Of a stretch of DNA of 64,000 bases, positions 1 to 8,809 are shown in pieces. The DNA lies in contig LVBG01000013.1 in assembly GCA_001603115.1 (NCBI GenBank), positions 40,207 through 104,206 of the forward strand. Direction: 5' to 3'. The DNA is from Spirochaetales bacterium Spiro_05 (lineage in GTDB: Bacteria > Spirochaetota > Spirochaetia > Sphaerochaetales > Sphaerochaetaceae). How positions within the stretch are numbered: position 1 is the stretch's first letter; each line of letters begins with the position of its first letter. The notes under the pieces were generated by a model. The model was not told the DNA's origin and did no database searches. It was given only the letters and a program-made list of their open reading frames with translations. The translations under genes and the position numbers were made by a program.

Positions 1-56
1 TTTGCCGCACAGCCGCTGGTCTTCACCATCTGGGTAAGCCTTACTTCTTCCATCAT
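1..56 (-). CDS. selD: Selenide, water dikinase, N-terminal fragment (runs off the left edge)
   Basis: Reverse complement of 1-56 reads MMEEVRLTQMVKTSGCAAK, matching the SelD N-terminus (RLTxMvkxxGCaaK); catalytic position is TGT (Cys). Overlaps the upstream stop (TGATG). Confidence 0.8.
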   Translation of the reverse strand, partial: MMEEVRLTQMVKTSGCAA

Positions 57-298
57 CAATCCTCATTTCTGAAGAGAAGTGCATACGCACCTTCTTGTTG
101 TTCATACACTGCTTCGACCTGGGCCGTGTCGTACCCAGTCGCCCATTCTGAGGCCTCATAGACGGCACAGGTGCCGCATGAGGAAGAGAGGGAGCGGGGA
201 ACCGGCTGGAGGACACAGTTCAGGTCCTGCTGTCTGCACCAGGTCCTGAATTGCACCGCCCCATAGTGGTCGAAAAACGTGGCTACAAAGCTTTTCAT
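56..298 (-). CDS. DUF3343 family protein (selenium-cluster associated)
   Basis: 80-aa ORF from MKSFVATF; overlaps the TusA-like stop by ATGA; located between yedF-like and selD genes. Confidence 0.7.
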   Translation of the reverse strand: MKSFVATFFDHYGAVQFRTWCRQQDLNCVLQPVPRSLSSSCGTCAVYEASEWATGYDTAQVEAVYEQQEGAYALLFRNED

Positions 299-504
299 GC
301 CTTGCTCAACTCCAGGGCCCACCCGTATTCGGTTCCCTCAATGGTCACCTGATAGCCTGCAGCCTTTGCATAGCGAGTTACGTTCTCCTTTGCCGAGATG
401 TTGTCCACCTGGACCGTCACTGCATCCGGTTTCTTGTCAAGCACTTTCTTTGTCTCAATGACCGGCTGGGGGCAGGAAAGTCCCCGTGCGTCGATAGTCT
501 GCAT
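295..504 (-). CDS. TusA/SirA/YedF-like sulfurtransferase family protein
   Basis: MQTIDARGLSCPQPVIETKK: CPxP motif typical of the TusA family. Confidence 0.9.
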   Translation of the reverse strand: MQTIDARGLSCPQPVIETKKVLDKKPDAVTVQVDNISAKENVTRYAKAAGYQVTIEGTEYGWALELSKA

Positions 505-516
505 CGTCTGTTCCTC

Positions 517-1581
517 CTACTTGTTGTTCTTGCGAATGATGAGCAAGGCGATAAGGGTGAGCAGGGCAAAGCCCAGTACCACTGCCACCTTGCCGCCAAG
601 GGTTGCTCCGGCACCTGATGAAGCAAGGCCGAAATTGTGGGCAAATGCCGCTCCCGCAACCATGCCAAGCACGCTCATGGCACTGTCGGTATTCCCTTCA
701 GCGGCGAGGATGGTCTGCCTGAGCGGGCAGCCTCCGAGCAAGGACGATCCGTAACCTACCAGCCCCATGCCCAAAAAGTTCCAGAGCCAATCGGTATGGG
801 CAACCGGTTGTCCGGAAAAGCCGAGCTTGAAGGTCCCGGTGGCAATAGTAAGCATAAGGGCAACCACGATTACCGCTACCGAACCAAGCAAGAGCGTGGT
901 GTCACGGAAGAGGAAGAGGTCGCGGATGCCTCCTGCCATGCAAAAACGGGTGCGCTGTGCAAGCAATCCGACAACAGCACCGGCTGCCAAGCTGATGAGG
1001 ATGGGGGCGTGCATGCTGCCAGGCCCTGCGGTGCTGAATTTCAGCAGAGCAGGAAGGAACAGCAACACGACAAGCAAGGCAAGGGCGATGATTGACGGAA
1101 GCGAGCCTTCCACCTTGCCCTGCGTATAACTGCGTCCAAGGCTGAAGCCCTTGTTGAGCAGGAGAGAGCCGGCGATTACGCCTGCAGCGAATCCAAGGAG
1201 TGCCACTACGGCATTGAGGTCTCCCCCACCAATCCTGAGGAGCATCCTGAAAGGACAACCCAAAAACACCAGGGCACCTATCATGACAAAGAAGGAGATG
1301 ACAAAGCGCGTCAGAGGAGAGGAACCTCCACGGCTCTTGTGCTCCTTGCGAAACAGCGCCATGGCTGTAGCTCCCAGGAAAAGGCCGATGATCTCAGGCC
1401 TTGCGTACTGCACCACAGCTGCACTGTGCAGTCCCAAGGAACCAGCGATATCACGATAAAAGCAGGCGATGCAAAATCCCATGTTCAAGGGGTTGCCCAA
1501 CATAACCAAGATAGCGGCCAATACAGCAAAGAGGCTTCCTGCCCCCATAATGGTGTACTGTTCTTTTCCTAATCGTTTCAT
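517..1581 (-). CDS. yedE: YedE-like putative selenium transporter, multipass membrane protein
   Basis: Two YeeE/YedE-type repeats (GCPFRMLLR, GGCPLRQTI) with many TM segments; start chosen at MKRLGKEQ. Confidence 0.85.
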   Translation of the reverse strand: MKRLGKEQYTIMGAGSLFAVLAAILVMLGNPLNMGFCIACFYRDIAGSLGLHSAAVVQYARPEIIGLFLGATAMALFRKEHKSRGGSSPLTRFVISFFVMIGALVFLGCPFRMLLRIGGGDLNAVVALLGFAAGVIAGSLLLNKGFSLGRSYTQGKVEGSLPSIIALALLVVLLFLPALLKFSTAGPGSMHAPILISLAAGAVVGLLAQRTRFCMAGGIRDLFLFRDTTLLLGSVAVIVVALMLTIATGTFKLGFSGQPVAHTDWLWNFLGMGLVGYGSSLLGGCPLRQTILAAEGNTDSAMSVLGMVAGAAFAHNFGLASSGAGATLGGKVAVVLGFALLTLIALLIIRKNNK

Positions 1582-1648
1582 ATTTCTCTCCATTGCAAAA
1601 CTATCTCATAGTAAACCATTATTCATCGTTTAACGCAATGGAGAATTT

Positions 1649-2464
1649 TCAGTTTTTGCTTTGTTCGTCTCGTTCAACCAACGTGGGGATGAAACGTTCG
1701 ATGAAAGCAGCTTTCTTGGTGCGATAGCGTAGGTAGAAATAGCCTGCGAGGCAGAAGGCAACCGCGCCGATGAAGTTGACGAACAAATCCTTCATGGTGT
1801 CGATAAGGCCGATGTCCAGGTACCCACCCACTCCGAGCTCCTGGCCATTGACCACCACCTCGCTGATATCCTTGATGACCACAATCTTTTGTTTGCCTGT
1901 GGGATCGAGGGCAACCGAACGGAGCGTATGGATTACCGTGTCCTTCTGCATGTCCATGCCAAAGAAGATGTCCATGGCAAACTCAAAGAACTCCCAGATG
2001 ACCCCGATGGTCATGGAGAAGCAAAAGGCCACGATGGCGACAAAGAGGGGGGAAAGACGGAAACTGAAGCGTTCACTCTGGTTGAGGATGTCCACCAGCG
2101 AGAAGCCGATGGCAGCTGCAAGAAACCCGTTGAGGGTGTGCAGGGCGGTATCCCAGAAGGGGTAGGTGACATAGTAGGAACGCATCTCCCCCAGTATTGC
2201 AGCGGCAAAGATGAAAAAGAGTATGATGTTCTCCAAGGTATCGGGTATGTCGATGCGGGTGTTTGTCTCGATGAGGGAGGGGATGGAGAAGAGCGCAAGG
2301 GTAAGGATGCAGAGAAAGACGTTCTCATAGCTACGGTTGAATATCTGGACGATCATGATCAAGAGGACAACCAGACGAAGCAAGTAGTGTACAATCCGGG
2401 CACTGTCGCGCTCACGCACCATCTGGATGAAACTCTTTTTGTTTGGTTTTCTCAGCTTTTTCAT
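1649..2464 (-). CDS. Integral membrane protein (YjdF/DUF2238-like)
   Basis: Multipass ORF with WDTALHTLNGFLAAAIGFSLVDILN and IGVIWEFFEFAMD motifs. Confidence 0.55.
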   Translation of the reverse strand: MKKLRKPNKKSFIQMVRERDSARIVHYLLRLVVLLIMIVQIFNRSYENVFLCILTLALFSIPSLIETNTRIDIPDTLENIILFFIFAAAILGEMRSYYVTYPFWDTALHTLNGFLAAAIGFSLVDILNQSERFSFRLSPLFVAIVAFCFSMTIGVIWEFFEFAMDIFFGMDMQKDTVIHTLRSVALDPTGKQKIVVIKDISEVVVNGQELGVGGYLDIGLIDTMKDLFVNFIGAVAFCLAGYFYLRYRTKKAAFIERFIPTLVERDEQSKN

Positions 2465-2558
2465 GACCAATAGTGTGGACGGTGGAAAGGGAAAAATCAA
2501 GGGAGACCGCTTATGAGAATGTCTAGGACAAAATTTTTATTTTTTCAAGAAAAATCGC

Positions 2559-2587
2559 TTGCATATCCATGAATACTCGCTTATAGT
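2559..2587 (+). promoter_or_regulatory. Sigma70-type promoter of orphan ncRNA (TTGCAT-N17-TATAGT)
   Basis: TTGCAT at 2559-2564, 17-bp spacer, TATAGT at 2582-2587. Confidence 0.65.
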
Positions 2588-2593
2588 AAGACC

Positions 2594-2833
2594 CAGAAAG
2601 AGAAACTACTGCTGAAAGCAAATACATTTCTTCTTTTGACGATGTTTGAAATCACTGTATGTGTTTGGACTGCAAATCCGGATACCATATACAGACAAGG
2701 TAGCACTCCTTTGGCATCCAGGACTCTAAATCCTGCCAAGGAAGGAGTAACTGGTATCCAACTTGGACTGAAAATCCAATACGTGCCACTGCCACAAAGG
2801 GGGGAGAGACTGAAAATCTCTCCCTTTTCCTTT
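2594..2833 (+). ncRNA. Candidate structured ncRNA with four hairpins sharing the apical motif ACUNNAAAU
   Basis: Promoter upstream, U-tract terminator at the end, hairpins at 2657-2692, 2705-2748, 2754-2782 and 2802-2824 with loops CTGCAAA, CTCTAAA, CTGAAAA, CTGAAAA; no convincing protein on either strand. Confidence 0.65.
2802..2833 (+). terminator. Rho-independent terminator GGGAGAGA-CTGAAAA-TCTCTCCC-TTTTCCTTT
   Basis: 8-bp perfect stem, 7-nt loop, T-rich tail. Confidence 0.8.
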
Positions 2834-2835
2834 GC

Positions 2836-3630
2836 CTAGGCCAGTCCTCCCAGAATATCCACGCACGTCTGATGAAGCGCTTTGTTCGAGACAATGCCAA
2901 TGCGGTCGGAAATGAAGGGCGTGACCGCTTCTCCCTTGAAGGATGTCACCCTTCCTCCTGCTTCCTCAACCAACAGCATGCCAGCTGCCACATCCCAGGG
3001 CTTCACCCCAAAAGGAATATAAGCATCCTGCTGTCCGTCTGCCACCTGACAAAAACCCATAACCGAGCATCCGTAAGAACGCACCTGCCCTACGACATCC
3101 AACATGGCTTGGGCGTGGTGGCGGAAATTTTTGCGATAAGAGAGCGCCCCAAAATCGATATCCACCCGCGCTTGTTCCATCCTGCCTATGTTGGACACCT
3201 GCATGCGCTTTCCGTTGCGATAGGAGCCAGAGCCGCGTTCTGAGAGAAAGAGATCACCGGAGATTGGGAAGAGCACTCCCCCGGCTTGTGTCCTTCCCTC
3301 GGAAAGGAAGCCGATGCTGATACCAAACTCAGGGAAGAGACCTCGAAGAAAGTTCTGGGTCCCATCAATAGGATCAACCATCCAGCATCGCGAAGGTGGA
3401 GACCCTTTGAAGGTGTCCAGGCCCGACTCCTCTGCGATGAAGAGGTCGGAAGGGAAGACTTGGCCAAGATGTGTTATGATTTTTTGCTGGACAGCAATGT
3501 CCACCTCGGTCAGAAAATCGGTGGGGCTTGCCTTGGTGGAAACCGTTAGGTTTGCCCTGTCTGCAAACCGATCGGTCACATAGGCGGCCAGTTCTTTCAA
3601 TACTGCTTCGATGACAGAAATCTCATCCAT
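2836..3630 (-). CDS. Inositol monophosphatase family protein
   Basis: IAEESG, WMVDPIDGTQNFLRG and PWDVAAGMLLVEEAGG motifs. Confidence 0.9.
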   Translation of the reverse strand: MDEISVIEAVLKELAAYVTDRFADRANLTVSTKASPTDFLTEVDIAVQQKIITHLGQVFPSDLFIAEESGLDTFKGSPPSRCWMVDPIDGTQNFLRGLFPEFGISIGFLSEGRTQAGGVLFPISGDLFLSERGSGSYRNGKRMQVSNIGRMEQARVDIDFGALSYRKNFRHHAQAMLDVVGQVRSYGCSVMGFCQVADGQQDAYIPFGVKPWDVAAGMLLVEEAGGRVTSFKGEAVTPFISDRIGIVSNKALHQTCVDILGGLA

Positions 3631-3647
3631 CGGATACGCTCCCCTTT

Positions 3648-4754
3648 TCAGACTCTCAAGCCCTTCTGGTCAAAGATATGGACCGTATCCAAATTGATGT
3701 GCATACGGATCATCTGCCCGTTCTCAAATGCAAGGGTTGGTTGCGTTACGACATAGAATTGCTCTTCATCGACCATGACACTGACCACCTGCTCAGCTCC
3801 GGTTGGCAAGACTGCCTTCACCACACCCTTGATGCAGGTCTGGTTCTGTTTCATCTCAGTCTCATCGTCCATAGCGTGGAGTGTCACGGTTTCACTTCTG
3901 AATCCTACTTTACAGATACGCTCACTGTTTGTATCCAGCTTGCGGAAGAGTGCAACGGAGGTGCGAAGATCTTCTTTCCATTTCGGCATCGCAGTTTTCG
4001 TCAGGCTGACCATATTCATGGGAGGGCTGCCGACAAAGGTGGCAACAAACTCGGTGGCAGGTTTGAGATAGATGGTCATGGGGTCGGCATACTGCTCGAG
4101 CTTTCCTTCGTTCATGACTGCCACGTGGGTTGCCAGGCTCATGGCTTCCAACTGGTCGTGGGTAACAAAGACAATGGTGCTTCCCAACCGCTCGTGCAGG
4201 GATTTGAGCTCCGAGCGCATCTCAAGGCGCAGGGCAGCATCGAGGTTTGAGAGAGGTTCGTCCAGTAACAGTATGTCAGGTTGTACTGCCAACATTCTTG
4301 CCAGGGCAACACGTTGTTGCTGCCCGCCACTGAGTTCGGCAGGATACCTCCTGCGGTAGGCTCCCATGCGAAGAAGGTCGAGCGACTCGGTGATGATCCT
4401 CCCTCGCTCTTCCTTGTTCACCTTCTTCATCTTCAGGCCGAACTCCACATTCTCCTGCACCGTCATATGAGGCCACAGTGCATAGCTTTGGAACACCAAG
4501 CCCAGCTTGCGATGTTCAGGCCGGACAAAAATGTTCTGCTTGGGGGCGTCAAAGATCTCCCCACCGATGGTGATAACCCCATCATTGGCCCGTTCCAAGC
4601 CGCTGATCATCCTCAGGGTAGTGGTCTTGCCACACCCTGAAGGACCAAGAAGGCAGACAAAGCTCCCCGGTTCGAAATTCAGAGACAGATCATCCACGGC
4701 AACCACATCACTGCCGTACTTCTTTACAATGTGCTCAAGCTTGATATCGATCAT
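3648..4754 (-). CDS. ABC transporter ATP-binding protein (iron/polyamine type)
   Basis: Walker A GPSGCGKTT, LSGGQQQRVALAR, LLLDEPLSNLD, C-terminal TOBE-like region. Confidence 0.92.
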   Translation of the reverse strand: MIDIKLEHIVKKYGSDVVAVDDLSLNFEPGSFVCLLGPSGCGKTTTLRMISGLERANDGVITIGGEIFDAPKQNIFVRPEHRKLGLVFQSYALWPHMTVQENVEFGLKMKKVNKEERGRIITESLDLLRMGAYRRRYPAELSGGQQQRVALARMLAVQPDILLLDEPLSNLDAALRLEMRSELKSLHERLGSTIVFVTHDQLEAMSLATHVAVMNEGKLEQYADPMTIYLKPATEFVATFVGSPPMNMVSLTKTAMPKWKEDLRTSVALFRKLDTNSERICKVGFRSETVTLHAMDDETEMKQNQTCIKGVVKAVLPTGAEQVVSVMVDEEQFYVVTQPTLAFENGQMIRMHINLDTVHIFDQKGLRV

Positions 4755-4783
4755 GATGGTTCCTCTTCAGTAGGGTTTGGTAT

Positions 4784-6613
4784 TCAGCCGCCAATGCCTT
4801 GGGCGAGGTTGGTCTTGGTCAGACGCTGGGAGAGTGCGGTGAGCAGGAAGGTGATGAAGGCTATGATGAGAATCACGCCATTGGACATCTGCATCAGGGC
4901 ATTGTCGGTGTAGCGGATGGACAGGGTGGTCAATACTTCCAGGCCGGGAACAGCGAGCATGATGACCAAGCTAAGCTCCTTCATGCCCTGGATGAAAGCC
5001 AGAAGCATCCCGCTGAACAGCGAGCGTTTCTGGATGGGAATGACAATCCTGAACATCCTCGTGAGCCAACCAGCTCCCAGAATCATGGCAGCCTCCTCAG
5101 GCTCGGCTCCCATCTGCGCCATCGAGCTGATGCTCGAGCGGGTGGTGAGCGGCAGATACATGACGCTCATCGCCAGGATCATCAGCAGCAGGGTTCCATA
5201 GAGGGCGGGAATGGGTCCCCTTCCTGTGGCAAAAAGCACCAGATAGGCAGCCCCAAAACCGATGCCTGGTACCAAATACGGCAAGAAGGAGAGATGGCGG
5301 AGATACTTGCTCAGCCGGTACTGCTGCAACCGTACTACTGCATACCCTACCAAGGTTCCCAAAGTCCCGCAGATAAGCGCGCCGATACCGGCCACCTTGA
5401 TGCTGGTCCAGGTCACCGACAGGAGCTGTGGATCGCGTAGGAGCCCCGGTACCGCTTCGCGGACCCTCGTCTCCTCTGCAAACCAGAACTGCAAGGTGAA
5501 GTTGTCTTTTACAAACCACCCCGGGGTGACCATGAAGGTAGAGAGGGCGAGAACGCCCAATGGCAGGACTATGACCACAAAGAGGAAGAGGCCTACCAAA
5601 AGGTTCATCGGAACCTGCAAAGGGCCCAAGGTAAAGGGGCGTGACATCTGGCCCTTCCCTCCCATCGTCACATACCGTTTGTACTCCCGAAGCACGTATA
5701 CATCAAGAGCAACAAGAAGTGCTCCGATGATGAGCATGGCCAAAGCAATGACGGCCATGACACCAGGCTCTCCCGACTGGTAGGTAAAGTAGAGTGAGGT
5801 GGAGAGCGTGTTGAAGCGTACCGGACGACCCAGGGTATAGGGAGTACCGAAGGTACCGACTGTCCGTGCGAAGGTCAGCAGGATGGTGGACATGATGGCC
5901 GGCTTCATGACCGGCAAGAGAATATGGATGGCTGTCTGGAGTTTGTTGGCCCCAAGAATCTGGGCCGACTCCTCCATCTGGCTGTCAATTCGTTGGAATG
6001 CATTGCCGAACATGAGGAATGCAAGGGGGAAATAGTGCATGGTCAGACAGATGATGATGGGCAGCGGCCCATAGGCGAGAAAATCAGGGATAGTGAAACC
6101 CATTACTTCAAGAATGCCAGGAGCACCTGCTTGTTTTCGGTTCTTGAAAAGCGTAATCCACGCTGCAGCATAGCTCCATGAGGGGAGCATGAAGGGGACG
6201 ACGGCCAAGGTGGCAAAGATCTTCTTGGCACGGATGTCCGTCCTGGTGATGATCCAAGCCAGCACATAGCCCACGATGGTGGTGCAAAAAGTGATGCAGG
6301 TGGCTATGAGCAGGGTGTTTGCCAGCGGGTCAAGAAAGAGGACGCTGGAAACTCTGGAGGTAAGTGCGCGCTTGAAATAGCTGAAGGTCAGCGACCCGGT
6401 CTCTTTCTGCAAATAGCCTGCGTCGATGGAGTGAACCTGCACCGATTCAATAACAAGCATGAATACCGGAATCGCTATCAGGTAGGTAAGGACAAATGCC
6501 AACACGATGCCAAGGACCATGGTGGGGTTGAAAGCACCCCGTCCTCGCAGTGGCAAGAGTCTAGGTGTTTTGCCGCCATCCTTGGCAGCAAAGAGTTCTT
6601 TGATGTGCCTCAT
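4784..6613 (-). CDS. Fused ABC transporter permease (FbpB/AfuB-like)
   Basis: Two permease halves with EAA-type loops; start set at MRHIKELFAAKDGG, downstream of an intercistronic hairpin. Confidence 0.85.
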   Translation of the reverse strand: MRHIKELFAAKDGGKTPRLLPLRGRGAFNPTMVLGIVLAFVLTYLIAIPVFMLVIESVQVHSIDAGYLQKETGSLTFSYFKRALTSRVSSVLFLDPLANTLLIATCITFCTTIVGYVLAWIITRTDIRAKKIFATLAVVPFMLPSWSYAAAWITLFKNRKQAGAPGILEVMGFTIPDFLAYGPLPIIICLTMHYFPLAFLMFGNAFQRIDSQMEESAQILGANKLQTAIHILLPVMKPAIMSTILLTFARTVGTFGTPYTLGRPVRFNTLSTSLYFTYQSGEPGVMAVIALAMLIIGALLVALDVYVLREYKRYVTMGGKGQMSRPFTLGPLQVPMNLLVGLFLFVVIVLPLGVLALSTFMVTPGWFVKDNFTLQFWFAEETRVREAVPGLLRDPQLLSVTWTSIKVAGIGALICGTLGTLVGYAVVRLQQYRLSKYLRHLSFLPYLVPGIGFGAAYLVLFATGRGPIPALYGTLLLMILAMSVMYLPLTTRSSISSMAQMGAEPEEAAMILGAGWLTRMFRIVIPIQKRSLFSGMLLAFIQGMKELSLVIMLAVPGLEVLTTLSIRYTDNALMQMSNGVILIIAFITFLLTALSQRLTKTNLAQGIGG

Positions 6614-6707
6614 CGCCGATGTCTCCCTCTGTCTATCCAAGCCCAAGCCAGGGTGCATGCACACGGTGTGCATACGCCCTGCCCGGAGAAATACCGAACT
6701 ATCTTTG

Positions 6708-7883
6708 CTACTTTTTCTGTGACATCAGCCACATGTCGATGAGATCACGGCGAACCTCTGCAGACTGCATCGGATCGAACATAAGCAGGACATCGAGCCA
6801 TTCGCCCCACGAAGAGGTGAAGGGATTCGACTTGCTTGCAGCGATGGTCTGGTTCGGGGAGAAGCCACCAACCACGTTGGTCCAAGGGAAGCTGCCTTCT
6901 GAGGTCAAAAGGAAGCGAGCCCAAAGACGAGCGGCGTTCGGATGCGGGGCATCAACGGGAATGACCATATAGGTAGGCATGGCAAAACCGACTGCCGGTT
7001 TTACGTTGGGGTCGAAACCAAGATGCAGGTTCTGCTCTTTGGCGTCCCGGTGACGGGTGAGGGTGTGAATGCCGATCGGGGGATTGGTCTGCCCGGGAGA
7101 ACCGATGGCTTTTGCAACTTCGGTGTCATGCTCGACGGCGATCGGGTTGTTTGCAAAGAGCCGTGCAACCCATTCCCAGCCTGCATTCTCGTACTTGGTC
7201 ACGAGTTTCTTGCCATACAGATCCTGATAGGCCTGTGCAAACTCATCACCATGATCGATGACAGCAGCAAAGAAGTGCCACATGTAGGGTTGGATCTGTG
7301 GGTCACAGGTTACGAACTTGCCTCTCCACTTCTCCTCAGTCAGTTCCCAAAGGTTCTTGATCGGGGATTCTGAGTAGATTGCTGAGTTGTATCCGATGAC
7401 GCAGGGCTGCCAGTAGACAACCTGGGGATACTCCTCTGCATCAGCAATGTCCTTTGCCAAGTCGGGTGGTGTCCAGGAGACGACCATTCCCTTGGGAATG
7501 AACTCGGAGAGAATGATGGCTCCGTCATCCATACCCAGGATGTCAACCTGAACGTTCTTGGCCTGTACTTCTCTTCTGAGTCGCTCGATGTTCTCAGAGT
7601 CATCAAAGCGGGGGCTTGCCACCGTCTTGATACCGTACTTTGCCTCAAAAGCCTGGGCAGCTTGGGGGGCACGTCCTGACTGCCACCGTGCTACCAGCGA
7701 TCCTTCGGCTTGTGCTGCGGCTACGAGCTTGTCGTAGTCGTACCCGTCTACAGTCCAAAAGGCCTCTCCTTCGAACTGTGGTTCTTTCGCTTGTTCCTTT
7801 GTTCCTGCTGCGGTCACAGGAGAGAGAAGGACCAAGGCGATGATGAGCATGGCAAGACTGGAATATACAACCTTACTTTTCAT
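6708..7883 (-). CDS. ABC transporter substrate-binding protein (iron-type family)
   Basis: Signal peptide ending ...VTAAGTKEQ; periplasmic-binding protein pattern; adjacent to permease and ATPase genes. Confidence 0.85.
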   Translation of the reverse strand: MKSKVVYSSLAMLIIALVLLSPVTAAGTKEQAKEPQFEGEAFWTVDGYDYDKLVAAAQAEGSLVARWQSGRAPQAAQAFEAKYGIKTVASPRFDDSENIERLRREVQAKNVQVDILGMDDGAIILSEFIPKGMVVSWTPPDLAKDIADAEEYPQVVYWQPCVIGYNSAIYSESPIKNLWELTEEKWRGKFVTCDPQIQPYMWHFFAAVIDHGDEFAQAYQDLYGKKLVTKYENAGWEWVARLFANNPIAVEHDTEVAKAIGSPGQTNPPIGIHTLTRHRDAKEQNLHLGFDPNVKPAVGFAMPTYMVIPVDAPHPNAARLWARFLLTSEGSFPWTNVVGGFSPNQTIAASKSNPFTSSWGEWLDVLLMFDPMQSAEVRRDLIDMWLMSQKK

Positions 7884-7934
7884 ACTGCCTCCCTTTGTTT
7901 TGTGCAGTATCTCACCTATTTGTTATGGCGTCAA

Positions 7935-7947
7935 ATACATTTTGTAT
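7935..7947. promoter_or_regulatory. Possible GntR operator ATACA-TTT-TGTAT in the divergent SBP/gntR intergenic region
   Basis: Inverted repeat between divergent SBP and gntR genes. Confidence 0.35.
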
Positions 7948-8026
7948 GTTCGGTATTGAACTATCCTCTTTCTCCTCGTATACTACGCCTGATAGCATGG
8001 ATACTTCGGGGAGAGGAAGCCGCCTG

Positions 8027-8800
8027 ATGAATAGGGAACTCGGACAAAATGTACTGGAGAAACGCAAGGATATCCCACTGTACAAGCAGCTGAAAGCTGC
8101 GTTGATGGTATGGATCCAAGAGAGTGAGAACGGGACGTCCTTGCCTACCGAAGAGGAGCTCTGCCGCCAGTTCGGGGTAAGCAGGCAGACGGTTCGCCAG
8201 GCTGTCCTTGAGCTGGTGGATGATGGTCTTGTAACCCGTCGCCCAGGGCAGGGCTCATTTGTCAGGAAGAAGAAGATCAGCCGTGATACCCGCTGGGCTT
8301 TGGAGGATTTCAACCGTGAGATGCGGTTCCATGGTCTTGCACCAGAGACTATCGTGCTCTCCCTTACCTTGGAGAAGAGTCTGGATTTTGTCTCCCGCCA
8401 GCTGAACATCGCCAAACAGGAAGAGGTGGTTGTCATCAGGAGGCAGAGGTTTGTTGATGGGTGGCCGGTGGTTATTCAGCAATCATACCTACCCTCCCGG
8501 TTGTTCCCCGACTTTGCTTCCAAGCAGAAGGATCTGGAAACCCGTTCGCTGCATGCGATCATCGAACAGGACTACCACTATCTGCTTCAAAGTGCCGAAC
8601 GCACAGTAGAGGCAATCCCAGCCCCCACACGGGAGGCAGAGCTTCTGAAGATTGCCCCGGGAAGCCCTGTCCTTTACAGCACCAGTGTATGGAAGATTGA
8701 GGACGAGGTGTGTGTTGAGTTTGTGCTGGAGTGGTACCGCGGGGACCGCAGCCAGTTCAACATCCAGCTGGGAAGAAAGCGGGAATCTGAAGCTCGGTAG
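8027..8800 (+). CDS. GntR-family regulator, HutC/UTRA type
   Basis: PLYKQLK...LPTEEELCRQFGVSRQTVRQAVLELVDDGLVTRRPGQGSFV wHTH followed by UTRA-like domain. Confidence 0.9.
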   Translation: MNRELGQNVLEKRKDIPLYKQLKAALMVWIQESENGTSLPTEEELCRQFGVSRQTVRQAVLELVDDGLVTRRPGQGSFVRKKKISRDTRWALEDFNREMRFHGLAPETIVLSLTLEKSLDFVSRQLNIAKQEEVVVIRRQRFVDGWPVVIQQSYLPSRLFPDFASKQKDLETRSLHAIIEQDYHYLLQSAERTVEAIPAPTREAELLKIAPGSPVLYSTSVWKIEDEVCVEFVLEWYRGDRSQFNIQLGRKRESEAR

Positions 8801-8809
8801 CCCCCACTG

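Noticed and set aside
2657-2792. tRNA genes (Cys, Phe or amber-suppressor) suggested by anticodon-like arms
   Set aside because: No T-arm consensus, D-arm or acceptor stem with CCA around any of the arms.
2636-2839. 67-aa + strand ORF inside the ncRNA
   Set aside because: No ribosome-binding site or motif; spans the terminator hairpin and all structured arms.
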